This document shows, piece by piece, positions 18,461-27,405 of a stretch of DNA of 58,317 nt. This DNA comes from an uncultured Clostridia bacterium. GTDB taxonomy: Bacteria > Bacillota > Clostridia > Saccharofermentanales > Saccharofermentanaceae. The notes under the pieces are model-generated. The model was not told the DNA's origin. It made no database searches and saw nothing but the letters and a program-made list of their open reading frames with translations. Location: positions 1-58,317 of the forward strand of contig CAMYXL010000009.1 in the NCBI GenBank assembly GCA_947303255.1. Direction: 5' to 3'. Position numbers and translations under genes: made by a program. Each line of letters begins with the position of its first letter. Position 1 is the first letter of the stretch.

Positions 18461-19191
18461 CAGTTCTCGCCTCCTTCTTTAGTCTCTGCGTTCTTCTTTG
18501 CAGGAAGAATCTCACCCTTGTAGATCCAAACCTTTACACCGATACGACCGTATGTTGTGTTTGCCTCAGCAAAACCATAGTCGATGTCAGCACGAAGTGT
18601 CTGGAGAGGGATTGTACCCTCGTGATATGTCTCGGATCTTGCGATCTCGGCACCGCCCAAACGGCCGGAGCACATTGTCTTGATACCGAGGATGCCCTGC
18701 TTCATTGCTGAAGACATAGCCTTCTTCATAGCACGACGGAAACTTACACGGTTCTCGAGCTGAGCTGCGATGTTCTCTGCTACGAGATTTGCATTGCTAT
18801 CGATATTCTTAACTTCCTTAACGTCTACGAAGAAATCCTTCTTGAACTTCTTCTTAAGGGAAGCCTTAAGTGCCTCGATTCCGGCACCCTTTGTTCCGAT
18901 TACAAGACCCGGCTTAGCTACGTTCAAGATAACTGTTGTCTTGTCTGTGCCCTTACGCTCGATCTCGATGGAAGAAACACCAGCGATGTTCTTTCTGCTA
19001 TCGTCGAAAGGCTTCTTGGAACCCTTACCTGCGAGCTTGATGATCTTATCAAGTTCTGCTTTTACAAACTCACGGATTTGCTTGTCCTCAACAAGGAAAT
19101 CGCTGAATGTTTTCTTATCGGCATACCAACGTGTGTCCCATTCTTTGATGACACCTACGCGTAAACCATGGGGATTAACTTTCTGACCCAT
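18460..19191 (-). CDS. rpsC: Small ribosomal subunit protein uS3
   Basis: The 243-residue uS3 lines the mRNA entry channel. It begins [23 protein letters not shown] domain with [18 protein letters not shown] follows, and then the C-terminal domain with [20 protein letters not shown]. The C-terminal tail is charged and unremarkable. Confidence 0.98.
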   Translation of the reverse strand: MGQKVNPHGLRVGVIKEWDTRWYADKKTFSDFLVEDKQIREFVKAELDKIIKLAGKGSKKPFDDSRKNIAGVSSIEIERKGTDKTTVILNVAKPGLVIGTKGAGIEALKASLKKKFKKDFFVDVKEVKNIDSNANLVAENIAAQLENRVSFRRAMKKAMSSAMKQGILGIKTMCSGRLGGAEIARSETYHEGTIPLQTLRADIDYGFAEANTTYGRIGVKVWIYKGEILPAKKNAETKEGGEN

Positions 19192-19205
19192 CTACGAAAC
19201 CCTCC

Positions 19206-19682
19206 TTATACTCTTTCCTTGAGAACGATAGTAACGTGACTTGTTCTCTTGTTGATTCTGTTAGCTGAACCTCTTGCTCTAGGCATGAAGCGCTTGATGA
19301 TCGGACCCGGATTTGCGAAAGCATCTGCAACATAAAGGTCATCACGGTTCAAACCGTTGTTGTTTACTGCATTTGCTTCAGCAGACTTGAGTACCTTTGT
19401 AAGGATTGGGGATGCAGCCTTAGGTGTGTACATAAGGATTGCATAAGCCTCGTCAATGGACTTACCCTTGATGAGATCAGCAACGATCTTCATCTTTCTA
19501 GGTGTTACACGAATGTACTTAGCTGTTGCCTTGCCCTGATCTTTTCCGATACCGAGGAGCTTCTTCTGCTTCTTTGTTGGGATCGGAAGTCTAGCAAATT
19601 TCTTAGAAGGCTGTGCATAAGCCTTAAGAATTTCATCGCGATTCTTCTCGATGTTTTCTTTTGTCAAAATTATCTTTTCCAC
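19206..19682 (-). CDS. rplV: Large ribosomal subunit protein uL22 with N-terminal extension
   Basis: uL22 lines the nascent peptide tunnel. The conserved body begins near residue 50 (AKYIRVTPRKMKIVADLIKG) and includes AASPILTKVLKSAEANA and the tunnel loop region FMPRARGSANRINKRTSHVT. Usual bacterial forms are about 110 residues. This one is 158, because about 48 charged residues precede the body (MEKIILTKENIEKNRDEILK onward). The GTG start at 19680-19682 has GAAGGGAG seven bases upstream. No internal Met occurs before the body, so the extension appears to be translated. Confidence 0.95.
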   Translation of the reverse strand: MEKIILTKENIEKNRDEILKAYAQPSKKFARLPIPTKKQKKLLGIGKDQGKATAKYIRVTPRKMKIVADLIKGKSIDEAYAILMYTPKAASPILTKVLKSAEANAVNNNGLNRDDLYVADAFANPGPIIKRFMPRARGSANRINKRTSHVTIVLKERV

Positions 19683-19702
19683 AATTGTACTCCCTTCTAC
19701 GC

Positions 19703-19981
19703 TTAGCGGGCGTTAGCAGACTTCTCGCCTGCATGTCCGCCGAACTTACGTGTAGGTGCGAACTCACCGAGCTTGTGTCCAACCATTTCCTCTGTTACAT
19801 AAACAGGGATATGCTTGTGTCCGTCATAAACTGCGATCGTATGTCCGACAAAGTCAGGGAAGATCGTGGAAGAACGAGACCAAGTCTTGATAACCTTCTT
19901 CTCGTTGGCTTCGTTCATAGCCTTAATTCTCTTCATGAGGGCGTCTTCAACAAAATAGCCCTTCTTAGTAGATCTACTCAT
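19703..19981 (-). CDS. rpsS: Small ribosomal subunit protein uS19
   Basis: The 92-residue uS19 of the 30S head begins [20 protein letters not shown]. It carries the signature [20 protein letters not shown]. It is a complete, standard copy between rplB and rplV. Confidence 0.98.
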   Translation of the reverse strand: MSRSTKKGYFVEDALMKRIKAMNEANEKKVIKTWSRSSTIFPDFVGHTIAVYDGHKHIPVYVTEEMVGHKLGEFAPTRKFGGHAGEKSANAR

Positions 19982-20000
19982 TTGTTACGCAACCTCCTTA

Positions 20001-20828
20001 TCACTTTCTGCCCTTAACAATGAACTTGCTGGACTGCTTCTTCTTATTACGTGTCTTCTTACCGAGAGTAGGAACACCCCAAGGTGTAACAGGGCCCGGA
20101 AGACCGATAGGTGACTTACCTTCACCACCACCGTGTGGGTGATCGTTAGGGTTCATTACAACGCCTCGAACTGTAGGACGAACACCAAGGTGACGCTTAC
20201 GTCCAGCCTTACCGATGTTTACGTTCTCGTGCTCTGCGTTACCGATTGTACCGATTGTTGCACGGCACTTGATGGATACCATACGAACCTCACCGGATGG
20301 GAGACGGATCTGAGCATACTCGCCTTCCTTAGCCATGAGCTGTGCGGAAGCACCTGCTGTTCTTACCATCTGAGCACCCTTACCAGGCTTAAGCTCTACG
20401 CAGTGGATGATCGTACCAACAGGGATGTTAGCGATAGGAAGTGCATTACCTGGCATGATGTCTGCATCAGGACCACTTACGATAACGTGGCCGATCTTTG
20501 TCTCTGCAGGGCAGAGGATGTAAGACTTAACGCCGTCTGCATACTGCAAAAGAGCGATGAATGCTGTACGGTTTGGATCGTACTCAATAGCAACTACCTT
20601 TGCAGGGATGTTGTCCTTATTTCTCTTCCAATCGATGATACGGATCTTTCTTCTGTTACCGCCACCGATGTGACGAACAGTGATACGGCCGTATGAGTTA
20701 CGTCCGCCTGTCTTCTTAGCTGTAGCAAGAAGTGCCTTTTCAGGAGCCTTCTTAGTAAGTACAGAATAATCTGCTACAGTCATCTGACGAACAGCCGGAG
20801 AAGTAGGATTAAATGTTTTTACTGCCAT
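20001..20828 (-). CDS. rplB: Large ribosomal subunit protein uL2
   Basis: The 275-residue uL2 is needed for subunit association and peptidyl transferase structure. It contains [20 protein letters not shown] and the conserved [17 protein letters not shown] motif with its functional histidine. Length is normal. Confidence 0.98.
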   Translation of the reverse strand: MAVKTFNPTSPAVRQMTVADYSVLTKKAPEKALLATAKKTGGRNSYGRITVRHIGGGNRRKIRIIDWKRNKDNIPAKVVAIEYDPNRTAFIALLQYADGVKSYILCPAETKIGHVIVSGPDADIMPGNALPIANIPVGTIIHCVELKPGKGAQMVRTAGASAQLMAKEGEYAQIRLPSGEVRMVSIKCRATIGTIGNAEHENVNIGKAGRKRHLGVRPTVRGVVMNPNDHPHGGGEGKSPIGLPGPVTPWGVPTLGKKTRNKKKQSSKFIVKGRK

Positions 20829-20847
20829 TTTTCTTCACTCCTTTTCC

Positions 20848-21198
20848 TTACTGACCGAAGCCGAACTCTTCGATAGATGTCTTATACTTCTTACCAATCT
20901 TAGTTGCCTTACCGCCCTTGCCAAGGTATGTGATGTCCTTAGACTCTGTAGCGATTGTAACAACTGCCTTCTTGTAAGAAGGTGTTCTACCGAGTGCATA
21001 ACGCTGTCTTCTGAGCTTACCGTCATAGTTTGTAACGTTAACACCGATAACTCTTACGTTGAAAAGCTTCTCAACAGCTTCTTTGATCTGTGTCTTTGTT
21101 GCTGTCTTAGCAACCTTGAATGTGTATTTACCCTCTGCAATCTCGGAAGTAGACTTCTCTGTGATTACAGGAGTGAGAATGATGTCCTGAGCTATCAT
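20848..21198 (-). CDS. rplW: Large ribosomal subunit protein uL23
   Basis: The 116-residue uL23 is at the tunnel exit, where trigger factor and SRP dock. It begins with IILTPVITEKSTSEIAEGKY and has LFNVRVIGVNVTNYDGKLRR. It is about 20 residues longer at the C-terminus than the roughly 95-residue Bacillus form. Its ATG overlaps the rplD stop by four bases. Confidence 0.97.
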   Translation of the reverse strand: MIAQDIILTPVITEKSTSEIAEGKYTFKVAKTATKTQIKEAVEKLFNVRVIGVNVTNYDGKLRRQRYALGRTPSYKKAVVTIATESKDITYLGKGGKATKIGKKYKTSIEEFGFGQ

Positions 21199-21815
21199 AC
21201 ATATACCTCCTCGATCTTCTCAACAGCAGCCTTGCTTACGAGGAAGCTGTCATACTTAAGAATGTCGAATACGTTGATCGTATTTACGAGAGCTGTCTTA
21301 ACTGTAGGAATGTTTCTTGCAGAAAGCTCAGCGTTTACATTCTTATCATCGAAAACGATGAGAGCGTTCTCAACGTTCAATGCCTTAAGTGCCTTAGCCA
21401 TCTCAGCTGTCTTGATCTCGTTCATGTCGAAAGAATCAACAACAACGATCTTCTTGTCAGCGAGCTTTGAAGAAAGAGCAGACTTAAGAGCCAATCTCTT
21501 GATCTTCTTAGGAACTGTGTAGCTGTAATCTCTTGGCTTAGGTCCAAAGATGATTCCGCCGCCTACATACTGAGCAGAACGTGTGGAACCGTGACGTGCA
21601 CGACCTGTACCCTTCTGACGCCAAGGGCGCTTACCGCCGCCTCTTACTTCGCTTCTTGTCTTAGTGGAATGTGTTCCCTGACGACGATTAGCGAGCTGGT
21701 TACGGATTACTGCAGCGATAGCAGCCTTGTTAGGCTCAATACCGAAGATTCCGTCGTTAAGCTCGATCGAACCAGTAACGGCACCGCTAAGATTGTAGAT
21801 ATCTAATTTAGCCAT
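21195..21815 (-). CDS. rplD: Large ribosomal subunit protein uL4
   Basis: The 206-residue uL4 lines the exit tunnel and in E. coli represses the S10 operon through its leader. The tunnel loop shows GGGKRPWRQKGTGRARHGST followed by GGGIIFGPKPRDYSY. I chose MAKLDIYNLSG (ATG 21813-21815) over a start seven codons upstream that runs into rplC, because GGGAGGACAAAAGA lies directly before it. Confidence 0.97.
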   Translation of the reverse strand: MAKLDIYNLSGAVTGSIELNDGIFGIEPNKAAIAAVIRNQLANRRQGTHSTKTRSEVRGGGKRPWRQKGTGRARHGSTRSAQYVGGGIIFGPKPRDYSYTVPKKIKRLALKSALSSKLADKKIVVVDSFDMNEIKTAEMAKALKALNVENALIVFDDKNVNAELSARNIPTVKTALVNTINVFDILKYDSFLVSKAAVEKIEEVYV

Positions 21816-21835
21816 TCTTTTGTCCTCCCGTCGCA

Positions 21836-22465
21836 TTACTTAGCCTTTACGGATGACTTAACTGTTACCAAGCCACCCTTAGGGCCTGGGATAGCTCCTC
21901 TAAGAACGAGGATACCCCTCTCGCCGTCAACCATAACGACGCTCAAATTCTGAACTGTGCAATTTACCGCACCCATGTGTCCAGGCATCTTCTTACCAGG
22001 GAGAACACGAGCAGGTGTGGAGTTAGCGCCCATGGAACCAACTCTTCTGTGGTACATGGAACCGTGGCCTGAAGGACCACCCTTCTGTCCGTGACGCTTG
22101 ATGTTTCCGGCATAACCTTTACCCTTTGAAACACCGCTTACATCAACGTGGTCACCGACACTGAACATATCGGATACCTTGATTTCCTGACCGAGAGAAT
22201 ATTCCTCATCAGCCTCGAACTCACGGATATACTTCTTTACCTCTACGTCAGCCTTTTTGAACTGACCAGCATCAGGCTTGTTTACGAGCTTAGCTCTTGT
22301 AGCGCCTGAAGCAACCTTAACGGCATTGTAGCCGTCTGTTTCAACCGTCTTGTTCTGGAGCACGTACATTGGCTCGCATTCGATAACGGTTGCCGGGATA
22401 ACGTTGCCGTTCTCATCGAACAACTGTGTCATGCCGGACTTCTTGCCAAGAATGAATTTTGTCAT
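21836..22465 (-). CDS. rplC: Large ribosomal subunit protein uL3
   Basis: The 209-residue uL3 is one of the first proteins to assemble into the 50S subunit. It has ILGKKSGMTQLFDENGNVIP at the start and VSGVSKGKGYAGNIKRHGQK with GSMGANSTPARVLPGKKMPG in the middle. It is preceded by a 107-base spacer with a GNRA-type hairpin. Confidence 0.98.
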   Translation of the reverse strand: MTKFILGKKSGMTQLFDENGNVIPATVIECEPMYVLQNKTVETDGYNAVKVASGATRAKLVNKPDAGQFKKADVEVKKYIREFEADEEYSLGQEIKVSDMFSVGDHVDVSGVSKGKGYAGNIKRHGQKGGPSGHGSMYHRRVGSMGANSTPARVLPGKKMPGHMGAVNCTVQNLSVVMVDGERGILVLRGAIPGPKGGLVTVKSSVKAK

Positions 22466-22493
22466 CTTTTCTTTCCTCCTATATTGGTTATTG

Positions 22494-22511
22494 GTTCACA
22501 TCGCTGTGAAC
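22494..22511 (-). other. GNRA-tetraloop hairpin in the rpsJ-rplC spacer
   Basis: On the minus strand GTTCACA and TGTGAAC form a perfect 7-pair stem closed by a GCGA loop, 29 bases before rplC. There is no T tract. It may be an RNA-protein or processing element within the S10 operon. Confidence 0.5.
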
Positions 22512-22572
22512 ATGACCTCGTACGGGTTTATTGGCATATGCCCGTCCGATTTAAGTCTGCCTTGTTTTCTTA

Positions 22573-22881
22573 TTAAGCCTTGAGCTCGATAGAAACACCG
22601 GCAGGCATGTCAAGCTTCTGAAGTGCTTCAACAGTCTTGGATGTTGGAGCGAATACGTCGATCAAACGCTTATGTGTTCTCTGCTCGAACTGCTCACGGG
22701 AATCCTTGTACTTGTGTGGAGAACGAAGGATCGTGATGATCTCTTTCTCTGTTGGAAGCGGGATCGGGCCGGAGTAGCTTGCGCCTGTGCGCTGAACTGC
22801 ATCGATGATCCTTGCTGCGCTCTGGTCGAGGAGCTCGTGATCATAAGCCTTAATCTTGATTCTCATCTTTTGTGTTGCCAT
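22573..22881 (-). CDS. rpsJ: Small ribosomal subunit protein uS10
   Basis: The 102-residue uS10 of the 30S head (also NusE, the antitermination partner of NusB) begins [20 protein letters not shown]. It contains [20 protein letters not shown] and [10 protein letters not shown]. It is the first gene of the S10 operon, behind a long leader. Confidence 0.98.
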   Translation of the reverse strand: MATQKMRIKIKAYDHELLDQSAARIIDAVQRTGASYSGPIPLPTEKEIITILRSPHKYKDSREQFEQRTHKRLIDVFAPTSKTVEALQKLDMPAGVSIELKA

Positions 22882-23150
22882 GTTTTTTCCTCCATGTAAT
22901 GCTGTATTTTATTCTCAACCTTCCCGGGCGTTTCTTTTGGTCCCAATCAAAAACCCAGGCAACCAGTTACTATTCAGATGAACAGCACTTTGGCCCTGGG
23001 CATGTGTCTTCCAAAACACACGCTGCCGGATCTATTAAGAATCGCCGACCTTGTGGTCGACTCGCTCCGTCGAAGTTACCCGCAGATGATGCGCAGCCCG
23101 CATATTGCGGCAATCTCCGATTTCTTAGCTGATGCGCCTAAACGCGCTCG
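22882..23150 (-). promoter_or_regulatory. Structured 5' leader of the S10 operon
   Basis: About 265 bases lie between the promoter and rpsJ with no credible gene. The minus strand can form at least three hairpins. One is CGACC/GGTCG around ACAA. A second, at 23000-23023, pairs GCGTGTGTTTT with AAGACACATGC in up to 9-11 pairs. A third, near rpsJ, pairs CCTGGG with CCCGGG around about 25 bases. In other bacteria uL4 represses this operon through such a leader. I do not recognise a specific family, so regulation by uL4 is inference. Confidence 0.5.
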
Positions 23151-23153
23151 ATT

Positions 23154-23182
23154 AATATATCACGGTTCGGAAGTGAATGCAA
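23154..23182 (-). promoter_or_regulatory. Sigma-A promoter of the S10 operon
   Basis: The minus strand carries TTGCAT, a 17-base spacer and TATATT. Predicted transcription begins near 23147 and would cover rpsJ through secY. Confidence 0.65.
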
Positions 23183-23243
23183 GTATATTCGGAAAATTTC
23201 TTAAAATTCAGTATTATCAGAGCTTTTGCGCTCTTTTTCGAAA

Positions 23244-23272
23244 AAGATAAAAGGTATTATAACACCTTTTGA
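23244..23272 (-). terminator. Weak intrinsic terminator after the acyltransferase gene
   Basis: On the minus strand AAAGGT and ACCTTT type arms flank an AT-rich centre (AAAAGGTG...TACCTTTT) and are followed by ATCTTTTTCG. The stem is short, so strength is uncertain. Confidence 0.5.
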
Positions 23273-23275
23273 CCC

Positions 23276-24367
23276 TTATTCCAGTCTTACCCTTAATTCG
23301 ATAACATGACTGATCTTCTCGATCAGCTTGTCGATCCTGGTGACCTTGAAAAGCCATGCTCTCGCGAAATCGATGAGAGAGCAGACTATGAAGATGGCAA
23401 TAACGATGCCGAAGCAGTACGGGATAAATAACGGCGAGTCAACGAACTTGGTGCTTCCGATCTTCTCCCAGATGAAGTCCCTGTAAATAAAGAACGTATG
23501 GATATAAAAGACTCCGAAGGTGGTCTTCGCGACTTTGATGATGAACTTTCCGAGTCTCTCATCCCTGATCTTAAGGTTGAGGAAGAATGCGAATACGCCG
23601 ATGGATGCAACTGCCACAGGTGATGAATTGTATGTGTAGAAGAATGTTCCCTGGATCTCGTAGTTTCCTGAGATGAGGTGGTAAAGGTCCATGAAGAACT
23701 TGGACATAGGAACGAGCACCAGCATGAGGCACATGATGGTGATGACCGCTTTGCGAAGCTCGATATTATACTTACCGATATAAGCAGCCACGAGATAGAC
23801 GTACATGAACCACAAAACGGAATAACCTGCGTTTACCAGGAACGGATCCGCATTGAAGAATACGGACGGCATAAGAGAGAACGCCAGGAAAAGGATTCCG
23901 ATGACGCTTTTGTGGGTGGACTGCTTGATGTTCCTGATGGCCGCGTTAAGAAGAGGCGTCAGGAAGACAAGAACGAAGTAGATGGAGATGTACCAGTTGT
24001 TGCCGCTGAATACAGGAAGGAGCTTCGAGAAAGTGACCGCGTTAAAAAGCGACGGCTTAACAAGGAAGGTTATTCCTGCGATAACGATGGTGTAAAACAG
24101 GATCTGCGCGTAAAGGGATACTATCCTCTTCCACTTGAACTTGGTCCTCCACATGAAGTAACCCGAGATCAGCATGTAGCTGTTAACGGATGTGTAGCAC
24201 AGGGCTTCCATTATCCAGGTGAAGTAATAGTTCACTCCTCCGGTCACGCTCTGAAGGACTTTGCCCTGGGTAAAGAGATGGAGCATTATGACCATGAGCA
24301 TAGAGACGATCCTCAATAATTCGAGGTTCGGCATTCTGGTCGAATTGGTCTTTTGCAGTGTACCCAT
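23276..24367 (-). CDS. Membrane acyltransferase, acyltransferase 3 family
   Basis: This 363-residue integral membrane protein has about ten hydrophobic segments. It begins with the family hallmark NLELLRIVSMLMVIMLHLF, in which the His is the proposed catalytic residue. NWYISIYFVLVFLTPLLNA is also typical of the AT3/OafA group. These enzymes transfer O-acetyl or similar acyl groups to cell-surface polysaccharides; the substrate here is unknown. GGAGAAGAA lies about 10 bases before the ATG. It is the last gene of a run that starts near 30522. Confidence 0.88.
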   Translation of the reverse strand: MGTLQKTNSTRMPNLELLRIVSMLMVIMLHLFTQGKVLQSVTGGVNYYFTWIMEALCYTSVNSYMLISGYFMWRTKFKWKRIVSLYAQILFYTIVIAGITFLVKPSLFNAVTFSKLLPVFSGNNWYISIYFVLVFLTPLLNAAIRNIKQSTHKSVIGILFLAFSLMPSVFFNADPFLVNAGYSVLWFMYVYLVAAYIGKYNIELRKAVITIMCLMLVLVPMSKFFMDLYHLISGNYEIQGTFFYTYNSSPVAVASIGVFAFFLNLKIRDERLGKFIIKVAKTTFGVFYIHTFFIYRDFIWEKIGSTKFVDSPLFIPYCFGIVIAIFIVCSLIDFARAWLFKVTRIDKLIEKISHVIELRVRLE

Positions 24368-24412
24368 CTTGATTCTTCTCCGATAAGCGTTCTTATGTAT
24401 ATTATTATAATA

Positions 24413-25333
24413 TTAATCCACTAATAATTTCTTCACGTCTTCACTGGTGAAGTGATACTTCCTGTCGCAGAAGTGACACTCGATGTCTATGCCCTTCGGA
24501 TCGTTAGCAAGTTCCTCTAAGTCGGCGCGGCTCAAGGTCGCAAGACCCCTGCTCATCTTCTCCTCCGAGCAGTTGCACTTGTAGCTTACTTCAGATCCGC
24601 TTAAGAAGCACACCTTAGGATCTCCCAGGAACATGTCGATGATCTTCTCCGGATTAAATCCCTCGTCCATGAGGAACGTGATGTCCGGGAAACCGCCGTT
24701 GGCGCGCTTCTCGATATAGTCAATGTCCTCTTCCGTGGCACCCGGCATGAGCTGAACGATAAGTCCGCCCGCGTTTCTTACGCCGTTGCCGTCCATCTGG
24801 ACGCCCAGCGCAACAACCGAAGGCGTCTGCTCGGAACTTGCGAGGTAATAAGTAAAGTCTTCCGCGATCTCGCCCGTCATGAGTTCCACTGAACCTACAT
24901 AAGGCTCGCGAAGACCGATGTCCCTGATGACCGTGAGCATTCCCTTGCCAACTGCTTCGCCGACGTTTAACTTGCCCGGCTTATGGTAAGTGCTCTCCAC
25001 GTCAGCCACGATCGGGTATGCCCTCGCGTGACCCTTGGAGTCGCAGACACAGGTCATGCCCTTCATGGGACCGTCGCTCTTTATTATCGTTGTCTGATTA
25101 TCGTCGTCGCCCTTCATGTTTTCGGCGAGCATCAAAGACCCGGTGATGAATCTTCCGAGAGCCGCGGTCGCCACAGGCGAAGTCTTGTGAATGCGAAGTG
25201 CCTCGTTTACGGTGTCCGTCGTCCTGATGGCAAAAGCGCGCACGTGACCGTCAAGAGCAGTCGCTCTTACAAGGTAGTCTCTGTCGCTGTTTACGGGCGC
25301 GCCCGGTGCATGATAAAAACTCTCGTCGATCAT
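24413..25333 (-). CDS. hslO: Redox-regulated chaperone Hsp33
   Basis: Hsp33 is a holdase activated by oxidative unfolding. The 306-residue protein has the substrate-binding N-terminal domain with VRATALDGHVRAFAIRTTDT and MTGEIAEDFTYYLASSEQTP. The C-terminal zinc redox switch has its cysteine pairs in YKCNCSEEKM (CxC) and IECHFCDRKYHF (CxxC). All four cysteines are present. The start overlaps the methyltransferase stop by four bases (ATGA), so the two are co-translated. Confidence 0.95.
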   Translation of the reverse strand: MIDESFYHAPGAPVNSDRDYLVRATALDGHVRAFAIRTTDTVNEALRIHKTSPVATAALGRFITGSLMLAENMKGDDDNQTTIIKSDGPMKGMTCVCDSKGHARAYPIVADVESTYHKPGKLNVGEAVGKGMLTVIRDIGLREPYVGSVELMTGEIAEDFTYYLASSEQTPSVVALGVQMDGNGVRNAGGLIVQLMPGATEEDIDYIEKRANGGFPDITFLMDEGFNPEKIIDMFLGDPKVCFLSGSEVSYKCNCSEEKMSRGLATLSRADLEELANDPKGIDIECHFCDRKYHFTSEDVKKLLVD

Positions 25334-26067
25334 TTTGTCTCTTTCCTGAAGACCAAGAAAACGCGTTCGCCGTCCTCGACTTTGTCCACTAACTTAAGGC
25401 CTTCCTTTTCTCCTGTCTTTATGAAAAAATCCTCGTCATAGAATCTCTCTTCTATGACCCCGTCGTACCTTTCATAGGTCTCATCCTCTGTCTTCTCGAA
25501 AAGGGTCAGCTCGGCATAGTTCATGCCTGTTTCCTCATCAAAGCTGTTGTTCCAAAGAAGCGTAAACTCATCATAATCCTCGAAAAAGACCTGGTCGCCC
25601 AGCGTCTTACTGAAGTGATCATAAGTTCCGATGTCGAAGATGAAAAGTCCGCCTTCATTAAGGAAATTCCTGAACGACCCGAAGATCTTTCTGATTCCCT
25701 CTTCGTCAGTGATGTGATTAACGGTATCAAGAAGGCTCACGAAAACATCGCAGCTTCCGAAAAGATCGATGTCCGTTATGTCCTGGCAAAGCCAAAGGAT
25801 GCCTTCGCCGATCTCCCTCGCGCCGTCCAGCATCTCAACAGATGAATCGATGCCGATGACTTCATATCCGAGTTCCTTGAAATTTACGGTGACTCTGCCG
25901 TTTCCGCATCCGAGATCGCACAGGATCTTTTTTCCGTCTTCCCCGTCGCCTTTTGCATTACAGTGCTTCTTTATGAGATCGTCGCATGTTTTCGAGAAAT
26001 GCGAAGGATCAGCATCTTCCTGCAAAACGTCATAGTATGGCGATAGGATATCATAGAAATTGTCCAC
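25330..26067 (-). CDS. Class I SAM-dependent methyltransferase
   Basis: The 245-residue protein has the Rossmann-fold SAM motif ILCDLGCGNGRVTVNFKELG (about 50-70), followed by VIGIDSSVEMLDGAREI (motif II, acidic residue) and DVFVSLLDTVNHI. It resembles the small-molecule methyltransferase type 11/25 families, and its substrate cannot be read. It uses a GTG start (26065-26067) with AAGGAGAGG eight bases upstream. It is 12 bases after the M23 hydrolase gene and overlaps hslO. Confidence 0.88.
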   Translation of the reverse strand: MDNFYDILSPYYDVLQEDADPSHFSKTCDDLIKKHCNAKGDGEDGKKILCDLGCGNGRVTVNFKELGYEVIGIDSSVEMLDGAREIGEGILWLCQDITDIDLFGSCDVFVSLLDTVNHITDEEGIRKIFGSFRNFLNEGGLFIFDIGTYDHFSKTLGDQVFFEDYDEFTLLWNNSFDEETGMNYAELTLFEKTEDETYERYDGVIEERFYDEDFFIKTGEKEGLKLVDKVEDGERVFLVFRKETK

Positions 26068-26079
26068 GGGACCTCTCCT

Positions 26080-27402
26080 TTAAGGCAGATAACCGAGCGG
26101 ATCTACCGCCGTTCCGTATTCTCTTACTTCGAAGTGAAGGTGCGGGCCGCTGGATGTTCCGGTACTTCCGACTTCACCGATGCACTCGCCCTGAGATACA
26201 TACTGACCGTTACTTACGTATACGTTTCTCATATGTCCGTACAACGTGGAAATGCCGTCGCCGTGGTCGATGATGACATAGTTGCCGTATCCCGATCCGC
26301 CTGTATCCTGACCCGGAACAGGTGTGTCGACTACGATTACCGTACCGCTCTTGGCAGCCATTACCGCATCGCCGTACCAAGCTCCGATGTCGATACCGGA
26401 GTGGAACTTCGTCGTATGATAAACAGGGTGTTCTCTGTATCCGTAGTAGGATGTGATAGTGGTGCACCATGTCGGCCACTGCATTCCGCTGCCGCCGCCA
26501 CCGCCGCCGTTGTTGGACGATGACTGTGATGAGCTTCCGCCGCCACCATTGCCGGAACCGGACTGCTGCTGTGCCTGCTGCTTAGCGAGCTGCTCGGCAT
26601 AGAGCTGATTCTGAAGTTCAGCGATCTCAGAATCAAGAGTTGCAGCGTAGTTATTAAGTTCGATCTCTTTCTGCTCTGCTTCAGAGATCTTGAAGTTTAC
26701 ATCATCCAAAGCCTCTGTCGTAACGCCGATCCTTGACTCCAGCTCCTCAAGAGCAGCTGCCATCTCATCAGCAGTAGCCTGCATGTCCTCAGCTTCCTGC
26801 AAAGCAACATCTGCCTGAAGCTCGGCATCATCCAATGCGATCTGCATCATGTCAACAGCCTGGCTGTCGGAATCAGCGATAAGAGAGATAAGTTCCATAT
26901 TCGTGAAAAAGCCAGCGATGGAATCGGATTCCAGAAGAACTTCCAAAGTGGATTTGTTCTGGTATTCGAACATTACGGAAACTCTCGTGGAGAAACGGAT
27001 CCTCGTCTCCTCCAGATTGTTCTGTGAATCAATATATGTGTCCAGCGCCTCAGCCTTGGCCGTAAGTGCAGCCGCGAGCTGATGTGAGATCTCCTCGTAC
27101 TGAGCCTTCTGCTCCTCCGACAGACCCTCGAGTTCATCGAGCTCTACCTGAAGTTCGCTCTGCTCACCGCGGAGTTCGTTAGCCGTAGCCTCATATTCGG
27201 CTGCCGCCGCCTTCGCGTCGTCACGTTCCTTCTTCTTCTGTTCAATGTCCTCGTCAGTAACCTTCTGATATCTTAAGAGGAAATTGTCGACCTTAGCGTC
27301 AGCAAAAACCTTATACGGACTCGAAAACAATCCCGCAAGGATAAGTGCCACCGGTAAGATCAAAAGAAGATATTTAGCTTTACTAATGATAATCTTTCCC
27401 AT
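26080..27402 (-). CDS. Secreted coiled-coil M23 peptidase, FtsEX-dependent murein hydrolase activator (PcsB/EnvC type)
   Basis: The 440-residue protein has an N-terminal signal segment (about 7-35, ending VFADA). A long coiled coil (about 50-290) with many Glu, Ala and Leu heptads follows, then a Gly/Ser-rich linker (about 290-315) and an M23 LytM domain. Zinc-site residues are visible in FHSGIDIGA (HxxxD, about 332) and GPHLHFEVR (HxH, about 417), so the peptidase site looks intact. It directly follows ftsX. FtsEX recruits and activates such hydrolases at the septum, so this should be its target. In EnvC the site is degenerate; this intact one suggests direct peptidoglycan cleavage. Confidence 0.92.
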   Translation of the reverse strand: MGKIIISKAKYLLLILPVALILAGLFSSPYKVFADAKVDNFLLRYQKVTDEDIEQKKKERDDAKAAAAEYEATANELRGEQSELQVELDELEGLSEEQKAQYEEISHQLAAALTAKAEALDTYIDSQNNLEETRIRFSTRVSVMFEYQNKSTLEVLLESDSIAGFFTNMELISLIADSDSQAVDMMQIALDDAELQADVALQEAEDMQATADEMAAALEELESRIGVTTEALDDVNFKISEAEQKEIELNNYAATLDSEIAELQNQLYAEQLAKQQAQQQSGSGNGGGGSSSQSSSNNGGGGGGSGMQWPTWCTTITSYYGYREHPVYHTTKFHSGIDIGAWYGDAVMAAKSGTVIVVDTPVPGQDTGGSGYGNYVIIDHGDGISTLYGHMRNVYVSNGQYVSQGECIGEVGSTGTSSGPHLHFEVREYGTAVDPLGYLP

Positions 27403-27405
27403 AAC

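Noticed and set aside
22978..23250. Plus-strand 90-residue frame in the S10 leader region
   Set aside because: It has no ribosome binding site and no recognisable protein features, and its bases are explained by the minus-strand leader hairpins and promoter.
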